From Nepenthes gracilis (lineage: Eukaryota > Streptophyta > Magnoliopsida > Caryophyllales > Nepenthaceae), in assembly GCA_033239525.1 (NCBI GenBank), contig BSYO01000014.1, forward strand, positions 8,696,404-8,760,403: DNA of 64,000 bases. The letters are read 5' to 3'. Below the pieces are notes generated by a model. It was not told where the DNA came from. It was given only the letters and a program-made list of their open reading frames with translations, and ran no database searches. The position numbers and the translations under genes are program-made. Below are positions 20,863 through 32,443 of the stretch, one piece after another. Each line of letters begins with the position of its first letter. Positions within the stretch are counted from its first letter, which is position 1.

Positions 20863-23800
20863 AACGAGCCTCAAACTCCCAAATCTGAGGTGAACTCCTC
20901 AAAGACTGAAATCATCCTCGGACAACGCCTATTTTGGAACCTCAAGGATTGGAATCGTTCTAAATCTCGTCACAAAACAAATCCTTAGCCTTTCAAAACG
21001 GCCCAATCTGGTCACTTATCAATTCTCTCATCCATCGATACAAGGAAGACCTCATAACGATCCTCCAAATTCCAAAAGTGACCCACAATCATGCCAGACA
21101 TCTCCCAACCCAAACCAACACTTCGAACGGGCCAATGGACTTTTCCTTCAATTCATTTCAAGCCTCGAAAGAAATCGGTCATCGGGACCTCAACCTTATT
21201 TAGAAATCTCTGGGCCACGGGCCCACAACGCTTACTCTGCGCACTCTGATTAATCCTCAAATCATTAAATTACGGCACAATCAAAACAATCTCCCAAAAA
21301 GTTGACAAGACTTTCCATTCTTGCCCAGATCTCAAAATTCTGATCACTTGGTAACCTCAAGATCACGTCGGCATTTCACCAACCAACTGAACCCAATCTT
21401 AATACGGTTCTATCTCCCAAGAACACGACATTCTATCACTCAATCATTTGGACTTACTCAAGATTTAACTTTCACATTACCTGTAAAACTCCCAAGACAT
21501 ACACGTCCAAGATTCGTAGCATCAATTTCCAACATTGATGCCTACTGACCCAAGGAAAACACCGATGTTCATATCTCAAATTATAAACAAACCTGACCAC
21601 ATGCAAGACCATATGATCATCTTCCTATCTCCGAAGACAATATTCTTGAGTTTTTAAAAGAAAACCTCAATGGCCAATTTCTGACATACTCGTGGGGGTA
21701 ACACTAATCCTGAACTCCTCCCCCACTTATCTCAAGGGTATTACATTCCACGAGAACTTATCAGACCCATTAGGGGTCAACCCAAATGTCATGAACATCA
21801 GTCACCCTATCCGATTAGGTCAAAGATGACTGCACACTTCCACGACACAATCGGCCTCCCCAACCAGCCCACGCTTAAAATTCTTATTCTCAAAATCATG
21901 CAATCACAAAGCCACGAGCTTAGGAAGGCATTTTCTCAACTAAATTCGCATTCCTTCCTCACAGAACATGCGAATTATCAACCATCCACAAATCATGATT
22001 CAATCCTTAAGCAATTGCACACACCATTGATATCTTGAATTCCTTGATTATCCCATGAAGCTACCTCAACATCGACCCGCACGGGGTGAAAGATCATCTC
22101 ATAAAGCTTCGTGAAACGCCATCGATCCTACAAGACCCAAATGGCGTTTCCTGAACTTTACAGTGACCGTATTCTCGACCTGGATACCGTCGGGGCTACA
22201 ACTTCCATAGATCCACAATATCACGCTATGGACCCAAATCAATTTCATAATTCATCAAGCCTTTACAACGGCTCACGGACTATGCCCATCCATCCGCAAA
22301 GCCTGATCATCCAATCATTAGTCTCCTAGCCAATTTTGAAATTCGTGAACCACCTCATCGGCCCATCTATTTACCTCGAAGGTTCTGAGATATTCGACCA
22401 TGATACCAAAGCCGATACTTCTACGGCCCTGCTTAAAATCCTCAACGATTAGCATCGATTCGATATGACCTCAAATTACTGATCAAAAGGTAATGCCAAA
22501 TCTTCCTTTTGATGACATCCTCGATCCAATGAACCACAAGAAAGGTGATATCAATTTCTTGATACCTTGATCAATTTAAACTCATACTTCAAATCCCACA
22601 ACCTGATTGTCGGATGTTATCTTTTACCGATCCGACCAAATTAGCACTGCAGTTCGTCCACCGAACTACTATTAAGATCAGATCACGGCTTAACACTTTA
22701 ACTATCTTGAGTTCATACCCAAAATTGCACGATTCAATTATCGTGCAAACGACACGATAACTTCCATCGACAAACCTTTAAACGTCACAACAGGATTGAC
22801 ACCACAAGACGATTCAAGTTAACCCAACCAATCATATTCACAAGCTCCAAGGATATCACAACCTCGATACCACTGATATCGGACTTAGATCCTTGTTTTC
22901 AAAATCTCTTCAGAAAGGCATTCGTCCAAGATTCATCCGTGAATAGCTGCTGCCATATTTCCTTTCGCCTTTCTGAATACTAGGTCGCTCTTGACATTAC
23001 CGCCAAGCCTAGATCCTCCTAATTACACAATCTCAACCACAATCCCAACATGGGTTTGGAATCCTCGAAACAACATCAGGTCACAATTCTAAACCCCAGA
23101 AGCTCTCCTCCTGCCACGAAAGGCAACATTAACACTTGGGTTCATATCATAGGATCCTGATATAAACACTGACCCTTCTCACTGCCTGTCCGTGACTAAA
23201 GGCATCCTTAGATCTCGCGATCGGACTGTCCACAATTGAGACACACTCCCAAGAGTCTCATTGACACAAAATCGATTCAAGAAGCTTCCACAATACATGG
23301 GACCATATTTCTTAATCCTCGAGACCCAAGATCTTTCTCACGTCAACCACCCGAGGTCGACTTCACTTCCTATCCATTCCTCAGGCAACACGCCGTGTCT
23401 TCTATCGACATGGGGTCACCACAACGATATCTTCAACCTCAAAATCCACATCTCAATCTTAAGGATCTAGACCGCCACAAGTCTAGACACTTCATGAATT
23501 TCCAACCTAGAGCTTCATATGCCCAAACTTAACTCCACCCAATTCATCACGCTTCCTAGGTTGGTCTAGCAACCCTTCGAAGCAAGGCACCGATCCAAGC
23601 ACTTCAACCAAGAACCGATCAAACTTAAACCTCAAACCGAGATAAATTATCCAAGGCCTCGAATCAACCCTGATCAGTCCAAGGTCCCAATCGATACTAG
23701 TCAAATTCGATTACTTAGGTCTCTCAACACACCATTCCTTCTCTCGACCTACAGTCGGCAATCCAATACTAGTAGTCCCCATTCAGGAGCCGCTACTAAT

Positions 23801-24046
23801 ATTTTCTTGGAACCGAAGCAATTCGGATCAAGCCACTCCTAGAACACAAGCTAGGACGTGTAGGCTAGCCATCCGAATTAAATTATCGCTTCTAACTTAG
23901 CGCTAGTCTAAGTTCTAGGACTGGGGTAACCAAAACTACCCGGACTAACTCAGTCCTCACAGGCCTTCATTTACTCAATCGATCAATCTTAATCAAACTT
24001 AAGCTTCCGCATACGATTTTGATCAAACCTAAGGCATCTCTCTTAT
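20863..24046 (-). other. Element B internal region, non-coding
   Basis: About 3.2 kb in which frames are short and match no retroelement protein. A second PPT-like tract is at 21713-21732. The left third is rich in 'cctcaa', 'cgat' and 'aatc' words and aligns loosely with A. If it ever encoded proteins, they are beyond recognition by eye. Confidence 0.75.
21713..21732 (-). promoter_or_regulatory. Second polypurine tract inside element B
   Basis: The minus strand reads AAGTGGGGGAGGAG, almost the same as the terminal PPT at 20826-20840 and about 0.9 kb upstream of it. A related but mutated tract is at 14012-14032 in A. A role as a second plus-strand primer is inferred. Confidence 0.5.
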
Positions 24047-24060
24047 TCTCTGATACCAAC
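24047..24060 (-). promoter_or_regulatory. PBS of element B (tRNA-iMet type)
   Basis: The minus strand reads TTGGTATCAGAGA, beginning one base inside the LTR boundary at 24061. The conserved leader follows to about 24001 (minus-strand 'gagatgccttagg' then 'atgcggaagc'). Confidence 0.92.
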
Positions 24061-26832
24061 TGTGACGGAACAGATTATTCTCCATCGAATAACCTCCGTC
24101 AATGGCAAGCAAGCCACAGTCCATAATTAATACCTATGGATTCTACAGAAAATCCGGCAGAGTTTCCTTTGCAACTGGACGAAAACCTAAAAATACAACC
24201 TGTTTAAATATCCTGTACAAGCACACAACTAATCAAAAGGCTTAACTCAAAGCCTACAACACGCCACACAGGATCACACATCGGCCATATCATCCATGGC
24301 TCCAACACAGTACACAACCTACAGTACTGGATCTAGAGAGATGCCATCTAACTAATCAAAACTCCAAACACAAATATACAAACGCGGAAGCATAATTAAA
24401 TCATCATACATGCGGAAGCATAATAAAACCATAAAAACAACAACTATAACGAGCCACGCTCAACACCGAGTGGCTGTCCACAGACCGATCCGACTCTTTG
24501 TCCAAATCTCTTGATCACACGCCGTCCAGCCAATCTCATCGAGCAAGTCTCTCTCCTTGCTCTATCTACATGCGCCAGCTAAGTGTTCTCATCTGAAAGG
24601 AAAAACATCAAACAGCAAGAGTGAGCCAACAGCTCAGCAAATGAAATCATAAACACCCCTCCAAGACACGTACAAGAACTGGAACGAGAGGGGATACACA
24701 CACTCTCCACAATCAAGGAACAGGACAGGGAACAGGAAGCAACTGAAATCACTCGATCCCTACAGTTCTCATGGTTTCATCTTGAATCACTGGTTTCACG
24801 CGGTTCTTGCGGTTCATATCTTGAGTCACTGGATTCATTCGGTTCTCATTCTGGTTTACTGGATTCATACCGTTCATCAATTGGATATTATTCATTTTCA
24901 TTATTATATCATCTTTGCGGACCCCGGCTAGTAGATCGTACTAACCAACGATGCGAGAGAACGAGGACAGGAATGTGTTCGGTACACATTCTAAAGCCAC
25001 GGCTACTATTTTAGGTCGGTAGCACACGACCCTCGGTTGCATCCATGCAACAATCATCTCGATTTACTACATCTCAATATGTAGCGTCGACACACCCCAC
25101 ACCCCCGGGGTCCAGGGCAATCCTCGTCCTTCCACAGTAGTTTCCTAAAGCGTACCACAGACATCACCCGCTCCCACGAGCGGCCGGAATACGTGGCCAA
25201 GTATTCCTCGGGTTCACACCGCGATGAACATGGTATACTAAAGAATACTACCCATACGACTGAGGGTCCTAGTTTCAAGATTAGGTTCGACACTTGGAGA
25301 GGGAAATCCACACTTGCCACACAATCATAACTTGGGAAACCTCATTCCCATCACAATCATCTCCAACCGGGAGATTACATCATCTCAAGCACAATGTGGA
25401 CTCCCTTCCATTCTCGCCACGGATCTCAATATCCAATGGAATCCAATTCCTTAATCACAATCAGTGGGACTCAATTCCCTTAATCCAATACAAATCACTC
25501 CAAGTTCACAATATAGACTAGATTCATACCTCAAATGATCACAAGTTCCTTTGGAACCTCCGAGACTCATTCCTTTGCCTCCAACACACGGATTCACGTT
25601 TGGGGTTTACATTTACGTTTGATCATTTAAACGTTACTTTCATTACAATTATGATCACATATCACTTTGCATTTCTCATTTCGTTTTGGGTGAACATTAT
25701 CGGATTTCTCTTTGAACACCCGGACGCCGTACACGGTTCGATACTTGGAAATCGGACGTCCGGCACATTCGTGCGTACTCTTTGTACACGATATTACACA
25801 TTTGGGTTCGATTTAACTTATCACAAGGGTGGAAGTATACAACTTCCCATTTATTTCCGGATTATCCACAACGGGAAACTATCAAGGCTCCCGGATGCCA
25901 CGAACGGGTCAAATCTTGCGAGATTCGGCATCCGGTCGATGTATACATACAATTGGGATACGGGGATTCATATTCTAGGATCACATCATCATTTTACGAA
26001 GGTGACAACGTGCGATCATCACCTTCCGGCTCGGGTGAACAGTAACAGCGCCCCTTTAGAGGGCCCGGAGGCCGCGAACGGTCCAACGTGCGAGATCGAC
26101 CCGCATGGCCGATATATATACATCATTGGGACGTGGGCATTCCAATTTTGAGGTCAATTTCATGATACGAGGCCGAAAACGGAAACCCCCAAAATCCGTA
26201 GGTTAGGGTTTCGGTAAAATCCACCCGGGCGAATCGGACACCTAATCGGACAACTAACTACATTTTCATGGACCTCAAGGCATGGGTTTTCAATGTCCTA
26301 ACATTCCCCGTGGGTATCGACACAAAATACCCAACGAAAATACACAAACCATCGAAAGAGAACGAGAAGTGGGTATGAGAACACTTGCCTCGACGCGTGC
26401 TTTCACCTTTATACCTGGCTTTCGGGCGAATCGACTCCCGAGCTCGATCTCCTTCCTTCTCTCTCTAGTCGCCCCCCTCTCTCTCCTTAAAACCCTTAGC
26501 CGATCGAAAATGAGGGAGAAAACGAATCGCGCGGCGCAAATATATACTGCGCCCGGCCGCTGAAAGGCCGGCGAGCGGCCGTGCCATGGGCGGCCACCGC
26601 CGAGCCCCGAGCGGCTGGCGAGCGGCCAGCCCACGGGTCGGTTCTGCCACCGCCGAGCCTCGGCTCGAGCGCCAGCAGGCGCAAGCTCACGGCGTGGCCC
26701 TCAGCACTGACCCGAATAATTTTCCCGATTTCTCTTCCGATACCAAACCTTAATCATCCCATAAGATTAGTATTGATCATTAACATACTAATCACCTCAT
26801 AATTGTCGGGTTCACAAATCCGGAACCTCACA
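24061..26832 (-). repeat. Element B right LTR (5' LTR in element sense)
   Basis: It starts TGTGACGGAAC and ends CCTCACA at 26832, followed by TSD atatc. The hairpin GAGC-N5-GCTC (24623-24635) and the 24927-24945 inverted repeat are intact or nearly so. The TATA-like core is at 26537-26549. Frames of 60-180 codons across it are frames through the LTR. Confidence 0.94.
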
Positions 26833-28130
26833 ATATCTCCCATCACACGGGAGGTTTCATCATCTTTCCCATCACACGGGAGATTTCATCATCTCTCCCA
26901 TCACACGGGAGGTTTCCGTCAATCACATATCCATTGTGGACTTCCTTCCGTTTCATTTTTCCATTTGTTCTTATCTTCTCTTTGAAGCCTTACGTATTAT
27001 ATCCCCCATCACACGGGAGGTTTCATCATTTCTCCCACCACACGGGAGGTTTCATCAATCACATATCTGTTGTGGATTTCCTTTCCGTTTCATTTTCCCA
27101 TTCGTTCTTTACCTTCCTTTGGGGACTTTTAGCATTTTTCATAAGTTACTTTATAAGCATGATCAACATTCTTTAAAGGAATTGGATTTCCTTACCGTTG
27201 ATGAGCCAATCATATTGGGGTCCTCCGAGCCCGTTTCTTAAATCGTACAATTTCAAATATTCATTAATCATAGTTTTCATAACAAGAGGATGCATATTCT
27301 TTATTTACATCTCATGAACAGTAAAAGTATTTCGCCAAAGGATCCGGTCATTGTGGATGGATCGAATTTCATAAGATCGATTGCGTAGTCGGGATGTAGT
27401 GATTTATTTCTTAGCATTAATTTAGAATATTCTTTTATCATTAATCATGGCGATATAATTTTCATAGTTTGGGAGGGTATCGGAACGACGAAATCACAGT
27501 ATAACAAATAGTGAGTACGAGAAAACTTGCCTCAATGTGCTCCATATTTTCTCCAACTGGCTTGAGCTCGGAATCGGACTCAAAAGCCTTCATTTCCTTC
27601 CTTCTTCTCTTCCTTCTCTCTTTCCCTTTCTCTTTCTCTCTCTTCCTGTCTCTCTTCTTCTCCCCGCGCTCACCCCCTGCCCGCTGGCTGGCGGCCTTTA
27701 TATAGGCATCGGGCCGCTCGAGCGCCGAGCGAGCAGCGAGCGGCCGAGGATTCTAGAGGGTTCGAGAGCGGCCGCGAGCGGGAGCATTCCGAAGGCCTGA
27801 ATTTCCGCTCGAGTGGGGATCGAGCGCCGGGAGCGCTACTGAGGTTTCTCGGGGATTCTGAGCTTCGCTCGAGCCGGCCTTGAGCATGCATCAGGCGGCT
27901 GAGCTTCTGCTGTTTCGGCTCGAGCGGAGGATCGAGCATGCATCAAGCGGTGGCTGTTTTGAGTGAATTCGAGCGTGTGTTGGGCGGGAAAGCTTCGGGT
28001 GGCGTTTTCATCATTAAAAGTCCCCAGATTTTTACCAAGTTCCTCTATTTGTTTATTCAATATTCTATTATTAAATAAAGAGATATTCCTAGCCTCATGT
28101 TAATTTTATTTTTGTTTTGGGAACCTCACA
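26833..28130 (-). repeat. Element A right LTR, second part (after element B)
   Basis: It starts with the right copy of atatc (26833-26837), then continues the A LTR exactly where 18078 left off and runs to ...GAACCTCACA at 28130. The TATA box is at 27696-27709. Confidence 0.94.
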
Positions 28131-28135
28131 GCACT
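28131..28135. repeat. Right TSD of element A (gcact)
   Basis: It is identical to 10724-10728. C gag resumes immediately after it. Confidence 0.93.
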
Positions 28136-28760
28136 AGTGGAATGCAAGATTATGAGAGCTTAGAGCTGAGGCTGATTCTATTACCTTGGATGCTTTTTGA
28201 GAAATGTTTAACGACAAGTACTTCCCTAGGAATTTAAGGACCTGAAAGGAGAAGGAGTTTCTTCACTTGGAGTAGGGTTTGATAATGGTTTCTTAGTATG
28301 AGGCCAAGTTTATGAAGCTGTCACATTACGCTCCACACTTTGTTGCTGATAAGGTCCAGAAGGCAGAAAGGTTCCAGCAGGGATTAGCATACCCTATTCG
28401 TTGTATTATTGCACCATTTGAGCTTCAGGACTTTCGAGTGATCTTTTGGAGGGCTCTAATTATGGAGGAGTTGAGCAACAAGGCTCCGATATCCTCGCCT
28501 AGTACCAATGGCACTGCTAGATTGCCGACACATCAATCCTAGAAGCGCAAGACTTGTATCAAATGTGGGAAGTTGGGGCATGTCTCTAGGGATTGTCAAG
28601 TTAAGCGATTGACTCCTTCGACGCCACTAAATACCGTGATTGTCCCTAAGATATTAGAGACATAGCCAGCTAGACTTGCATCGAATAGACGACTTGGAAT
28701 ACTTCTCTACTACAACTGTAGAAAGGCTGGTCACTACTCTTGAGATTGCTGGGCTTTAGG
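28136..28760 (+). pseudogene. gag: Element C gag, C-terminal part with zinc knuckle
   Basis: It resumes the capsid frame (WNARL...DKYFPRNLR...KEKEFLHLE...YEAKFMKLSHYAPH), with stops in between, and reaches a CCHC zinc knuckle, CIKCGKLGHVSRDC, at about 28557-28598. A second knuckle near 28700-28735 reads YNCRKAGHYS*DC, with its first Cys changed to Tyr and an in-frame stop. Zinc knuckles bind the element RNA during packaging. The longest open stretch is 28312-28542. The two-knuckle layout fits Tekay-type Gag. Confidence 0.85.
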
Positions 28761-29440
28761 GAGATCCACACCAAGAAGTTAAAGGCTCCAATTTTAAGAA
28801 AAGTTTTCACATTGATAGAGCAAGATACCCAGGCTTCCCCGATAGTTATGGAAGGTATTCTTTCTATCTTTTCTATACCTACTTATGTGCTGATCAATTC
28901 TGGTTCTACGCATTCTTTTTTGGCACCGGCCTTTGCGTAAGACTTGGGGTAAAAGTGGCTCCCTTAGACTTTGTTTTATCTATTTCGACGCCAGTTGGTA
29001 AGACTATCCTACTCACTGAGATGTATCCTTGATGCATTGTATATGTTGATGATTGAGTTGCCAGTTGACCTCATTCCATTAGGGATGATGAGTTTTGTTG
29101 TGATTTTAGGGATGGACTGACGAACTACCTACCATGCCCGAGTGAATTGTTTTCGAAAGGTTGTAACCTTCTCTATTGATAGAATTGACAAGTTTGAGTT
29201 TGTGGCATTGGGAGTCGTGCTAGGACTCCTATAATTTTAGTTTTACATGCTCACCATCTATTTCATAGTGGATGCTGAGGATTCTTAGCCTTCGTGTCTT
29301 CAACAAAATTGAGGGAACGACAGATTGAGGACATTGATGTAGTTTAAGAGTTTGTAGATGTCCTCCATGATTAGTTACCTAGTTTACCTCCCGACCGTAA
29401 AATTGAATTCACAATCGACTCGTTACTAGGAGTTGCACCA
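28761..29440 (+). pseudogene. Element C protease and linker to reverse transcriptase
   Basis: The protease flap region reads TYVLINSGSTHSFLAP at about 28880-28925. The catalytic motif D-S/T-G is changed to N-S-G, so the enzyme would be inactive. Upstream, 'VMEGILSIFSIPTYVL' fits the family. The following 500 bp hold the linker toward RT with several stops and shifts. Confidence 0.75.
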
Positions 29441-30190
29441 ATCTCTAGAGCACAATATCAGATGGCACCTGCTAAGCTAAAGTAGTTAAAGGTTCAACTG
29501 CAAGACCTTTTAAATAATGGATTCATTAGACCTAGTGTTTTGCCATGGGTAGCACCTGTGGTTCACCTGTGGTGTTTGTTAAAAAGAAAGATAGTTCGAT
29601 ACAATTATGTATTGACTATCAGGAGCTTAACAAATTAACCACCAAGAATAAGTATTCGTTACCTCAAATTGATGATCTTTTCGACCAGATGCATAGAGCA
29701 AGTGTGTTTTCAAGAATTGACCTAAGGTTAGGTTATCATCAATTGAAAATTAAGGAAAGTGACGTTTCAAAGATGACTTTTCATTCTAGATTTGAACACT
29801 ATGGGTTCCTAGTGATGCCTTTCGGTTTGACAAATGTACCAGCTATATATATGGACATAATGAATAGGGTATTTAGACCCTTTTTGGATGGTTTTGTTAT
29901 ATGTTTTATTGATGATATTCTGATCGACTCCAAGGGGGCTGTGGAGCATGGGGAGCATTTGAGGATCATGCTTTAGAAGTTGCGTGAGGAGCGTTTACAT
30001 GTCAAGTTTAAAAAATACGAGTTTTGGCTGAAAGAAATCACTTTTTTGGGTCATGTTATTTCAATAGTTGGAGTATCTATGGATCCATCTAAAATTGAGA
30101 CAATAATTAATTGGGCTCATCCTACCAATCCATCTAAGGTAAGGAGCTTCCTCGGCTTAGTCAGGTATTATAGGAGGTTTGTATAGGGGT
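29441..30190 (+). pseudogene. Element C reverse transcriptase
   Basis: Two open pieces, 29545-29976 and 29980-30186, are separated by one TAG. Visible motifs are [44 protein letters not shown] (catalytic Asp of motif A), MPFGLTN, and [10 protein letters not shown] (the two catalytic Asp), then FLGHVIS and VRSFLGLVRYYRRF of the thumb/connection. It copies element RNA into DNA. Catalytic residues are kept, but flanking stops make it non-functional. It is a typical chromovirus RT. Confidence 0.92.
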
Positions 30191-30700
30191 TTACTAGTAT
30201 TGCCATGCCAATGACAAGATTGACACAGAAAATATAAAATTTATTTGGTTTGTTGATTGTAAATAGTGTTTCCAAGAATTAAAGTAGAGATTGACCACTG
30301 CACCTATTTTGATAATTTTGCAAAGATCAAGTGAATTTGTAGGATATTGTGACACTTCATAGAAAGGCCTAGACTATGTATTGATGCAGTATGGAAAGGT
30401 AATTGTCTATAGATCTCACCAGTTAAAGCCCTATGAGAAGAGATATCTGACTCATGATCTAAAGTTAGCCGCAATCATCTTTACACTAAAGTCTTTGAGA
30501 CATTATTTATATGGGGAGGAGTTCATTATCTATACTAGTCATAACATTTAAAATACCTCTTCTTATAAAGAGAGCTAAATATGCATCAGAGATGGTAGAT
30601 GGATCTTCTTAAAGATTATGAATGTCACAATTTATACCAACCCGGCAAGGCGAATGTGGTGGTTAATGCACTCCGAGGAAATCAACCAGGTTTGTTAGAT
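30191..30700 (+). pseudogene. Element C RNase H
   Basis: Degenerate frames contain the family pattern: a segment like '[30 protein letters not shown]', then [13 protein letters not shown], then a decayed 'TDHKSLKYL' block, then 'NVVVNALR' where NVVADALSR is expected. Several stops and small indels are present. RNase H removes the RNA strand after first-strand synthesis. Confidence 0.78.
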
Positions 30701-32050
30701 CACATGATGATGAGAGTGTAAGATGTTGGAGGAGGTCAAGGATTGTGACATTCAGCTACACTCGAGTGATCCTCAAATGGTAGTATCGTACCTTGAAGTC
30801 CAACTAGATTTGCTAGAATGGATTTGTGTGGCTCAGAGAGATGATTTAGAGCTTTCAGACATTATTAAGGAACTACCTTGTCAGTCTTGGGCTGAGTATA
30901 GGGTCAGGAAGGATGGAGCTTTAATTTTTTAGTACCGAATTTGTGTTCCTAGTTTGACTAGATTAAGAAAGGAAGTAATGGATGAGGCACATCGTTCTAA
31001 GTACACGATACATCCAAGATCTACAAAGATGTATCATGACTTAAGGAAAACTTTTTGGTAGAATGATATAAAAAGAGATATAGCAGATTTTGTTTCAAGA
31101 TGCTTGGTTTGTCAGCAAGTCAAGGAAGAACATCAAAGGCCAGTAAGAAAGCTTTAGTCAATGCCAATTCCTAGTTGGAAATGGGAACATGTCTCCGTGG
31201 ATTTCATTGTTAGACTACCAAGGACTTTTAGAGGCAGTGACACTAATGGGTCATCATGGACCGATTGACTAAGTCAGCACATTTTCTTGCGATAAAATTG
31301 ACACACTTTTTGGATTGACTTGCCAAACTTTATATTGATGAGATAGTCAGATTGCACAAGATATCAGCTAATATCATCCCGGATCGAGACCCTAGATTTG
31401 TCTCACAGTTTTGGAGAAGTCTTTAAAGAGAGTTAGGGATAAGACTGAATTTCAGTGCTGCCTTTCACCCTCAGGCTGACGGCCAAATAGAATGAACTAT
31501 GCAAACACTCAAGGATATGCTTAGGAGTTCAATTCTAGAGTTAGGAGGCTACTGAGACACATACTTATCACTCACAGAGTTCGCATACAATAATAGCTTC
31601 CAGACTAGTATTGGGATTGCACCATTTGAAGCCTTATATGAGAGAAAATGTCGATCACTAGTAAGTTGGGAAGAGGTTGTGGACTGTCAAATTTTTGTTC
31701 CTAATCTCGTTTAGGATACAATAGAAAAGATCAAATTGATATGTGCGCAAATACGAGTAGCCCAAAGTCAATAGAAGAGTCACATTGACAGAAGGTGACG
31801 TGACCTTAGTTTCAACGTTGGTGATGCCGTTTTTCTTAAAGTATCTCCCATGAGACGTGTCATTTGATTTGAGAAGCGGAGTAAACTAAATTCAAGATTC
31901 ATTGAACTATTCGAGATACTGGAACAAATTGGCGAGGTGGCCTACTGATTGGCTTCACCAACCTCTTTATCAGGTGTGCATGATGTTTTTCACGTGACTA
32001 TGTTGAGAAAGTATGTCCACGATAAGTCCCACATTATCCAACACGACCAG
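30701..32050 (+). pseudogene. Element C integrase
   Basis: The zinc-binding H2C2 region reads HRSKYTIHPRSTKMYHDL, then CLVCQQVK (30985-31130). The catalytic core keeps WEHVSVDF (first Asp), IIPDRDPRFVSQFWRSL (second Asp) and FHPQADGQIE (Glu), but stops fall between them. The C-terminal part has SRFIELFEILEQIGEVAY and VHDVFHVTMLRKYV. Integrase inserts the cDNA into chromosomes. The longest clean frame is 30723-30932. Confidence 0.88.
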
Positions 32051-32245
32051 CTGAAAATACAAGGAGATTGACCTACCTAGGGAGCCGGTACGGATTATTG
32101 ATCATAGAGATAAGATCATACGTTCCAAGGTGATACCACTCATCAAAGTAGTATGGGACCATCAAGATGAAGAAGATACAACCTAGGAAACAGAGGCCGA
32201 TATGAGAGAAAAGTACCCCGAGCTCTTAAAGGATCAAGGTACATT
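32051..32245 (+). pseudogene. Element C chromodomain-like integrase tail
   Basis: The frame reads RIIDHRDKIIRSKVIPLIKV and then a Trp-containing acidic stretch ending REKYPELLKD. This is the C-terminal tail of Tekay/Del chromovirus integrases, thought to steer integration to marked chromatin. At least one stop lies inside. Confidence 0.75.
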
Positions 32246-32261
32246 TTTGAGGATGAAAATT

Positions 32262-32279
32262 TATTTTAAGGAGCTAGAT
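32262..32279 (+). promoter_or_regulatory. Decayed PPT of element C
   Basis: 'ttttaaggagctagat' precedes the 3' LTR, where a purine-only run such as AAGGGGGGTAGA is expected. Two pyrimidines interrupt it. Confidence 0.55.
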
Positions 32280-32443
32280 TGCAACATTCCAAATATTTTT
32301 TGAATTAAATATAAATTATATAATAATTATTCAATCATTTTTTTAAACATGATGATGATGATGATAATGATAATAATAATAATAATAATAAGTAAATAAA
32401 TAAACAAAATAAAATAATAAATAATAATATATTAATATAAAAG
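32280..32443 (+). repeat. Element C 3' LTR, first part (before element D)
   Basis: It starts TGCAACATTCC and matches 3076-3210. It includes an expanded trinucleotide tract (32348-32395, GAT then AAT units). Its last five bases, aaaag, are the left TSD of D. Confidence 0.88.
32439..32443. repeat. Left TSD of element D (aaaag)
   Basis: It is identical to 42592-42596. Confidence 0.9.

Larger units (their letters stand above)
18079..26832 (-). mobile_element. Element B: non-coding (LARD-like) LTR retrotransposon nested in element A
   Basis: B is 8754 bp: LTRs 18079-20825 (2747 bp) and 24061-26832 (2772 bp), an internal region of 3235 bp, a tRNA-Met primer site beside the right LTR on the minus strand, a PPT beside the left LTR, and the TSD atatc. 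The target is inside the right LTR of A, and the empty site can be read in the left A LTR. LTR substitutions are about 2% by eye, slightly fewer than in A, consistent with later insertion. I recognise no protein domain. B is a sister family of A: termini, leader, internal layout and many LTR blocks agree. Confidence 0.95.
10729..28130 (-). mobile_element. Element A: non-coding (LARD-like) LTR retrotransposon carrying element B
   Basis: A has two LTRs of 2371 and about 2373 bp (the second split by B), a tRNA-Met primer site on the minus strand next to the right LTR and a PPT next to the left LTR, all bounded by the 5 bp duplication gcact. The orientation is minus. The internal region of about 3.9 kb shows no Gag, PR, RT, RNH or INT motif in any frame I inspected. 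Its hairpin plus PPT end matches chromovirus ends such as that of G. By eye the LTRs differ by about 3% in substitutions. Movement must have relied on proteins from another element. Confidence 0.93.

Noticed and set aside
25600..26151. 183-codon plus-strand frame in the right B LTR
   Set aside because: The same stretch in the left LTR (19680-20037) is broken by indels, it is antisense to the element, and it resembles no protein.
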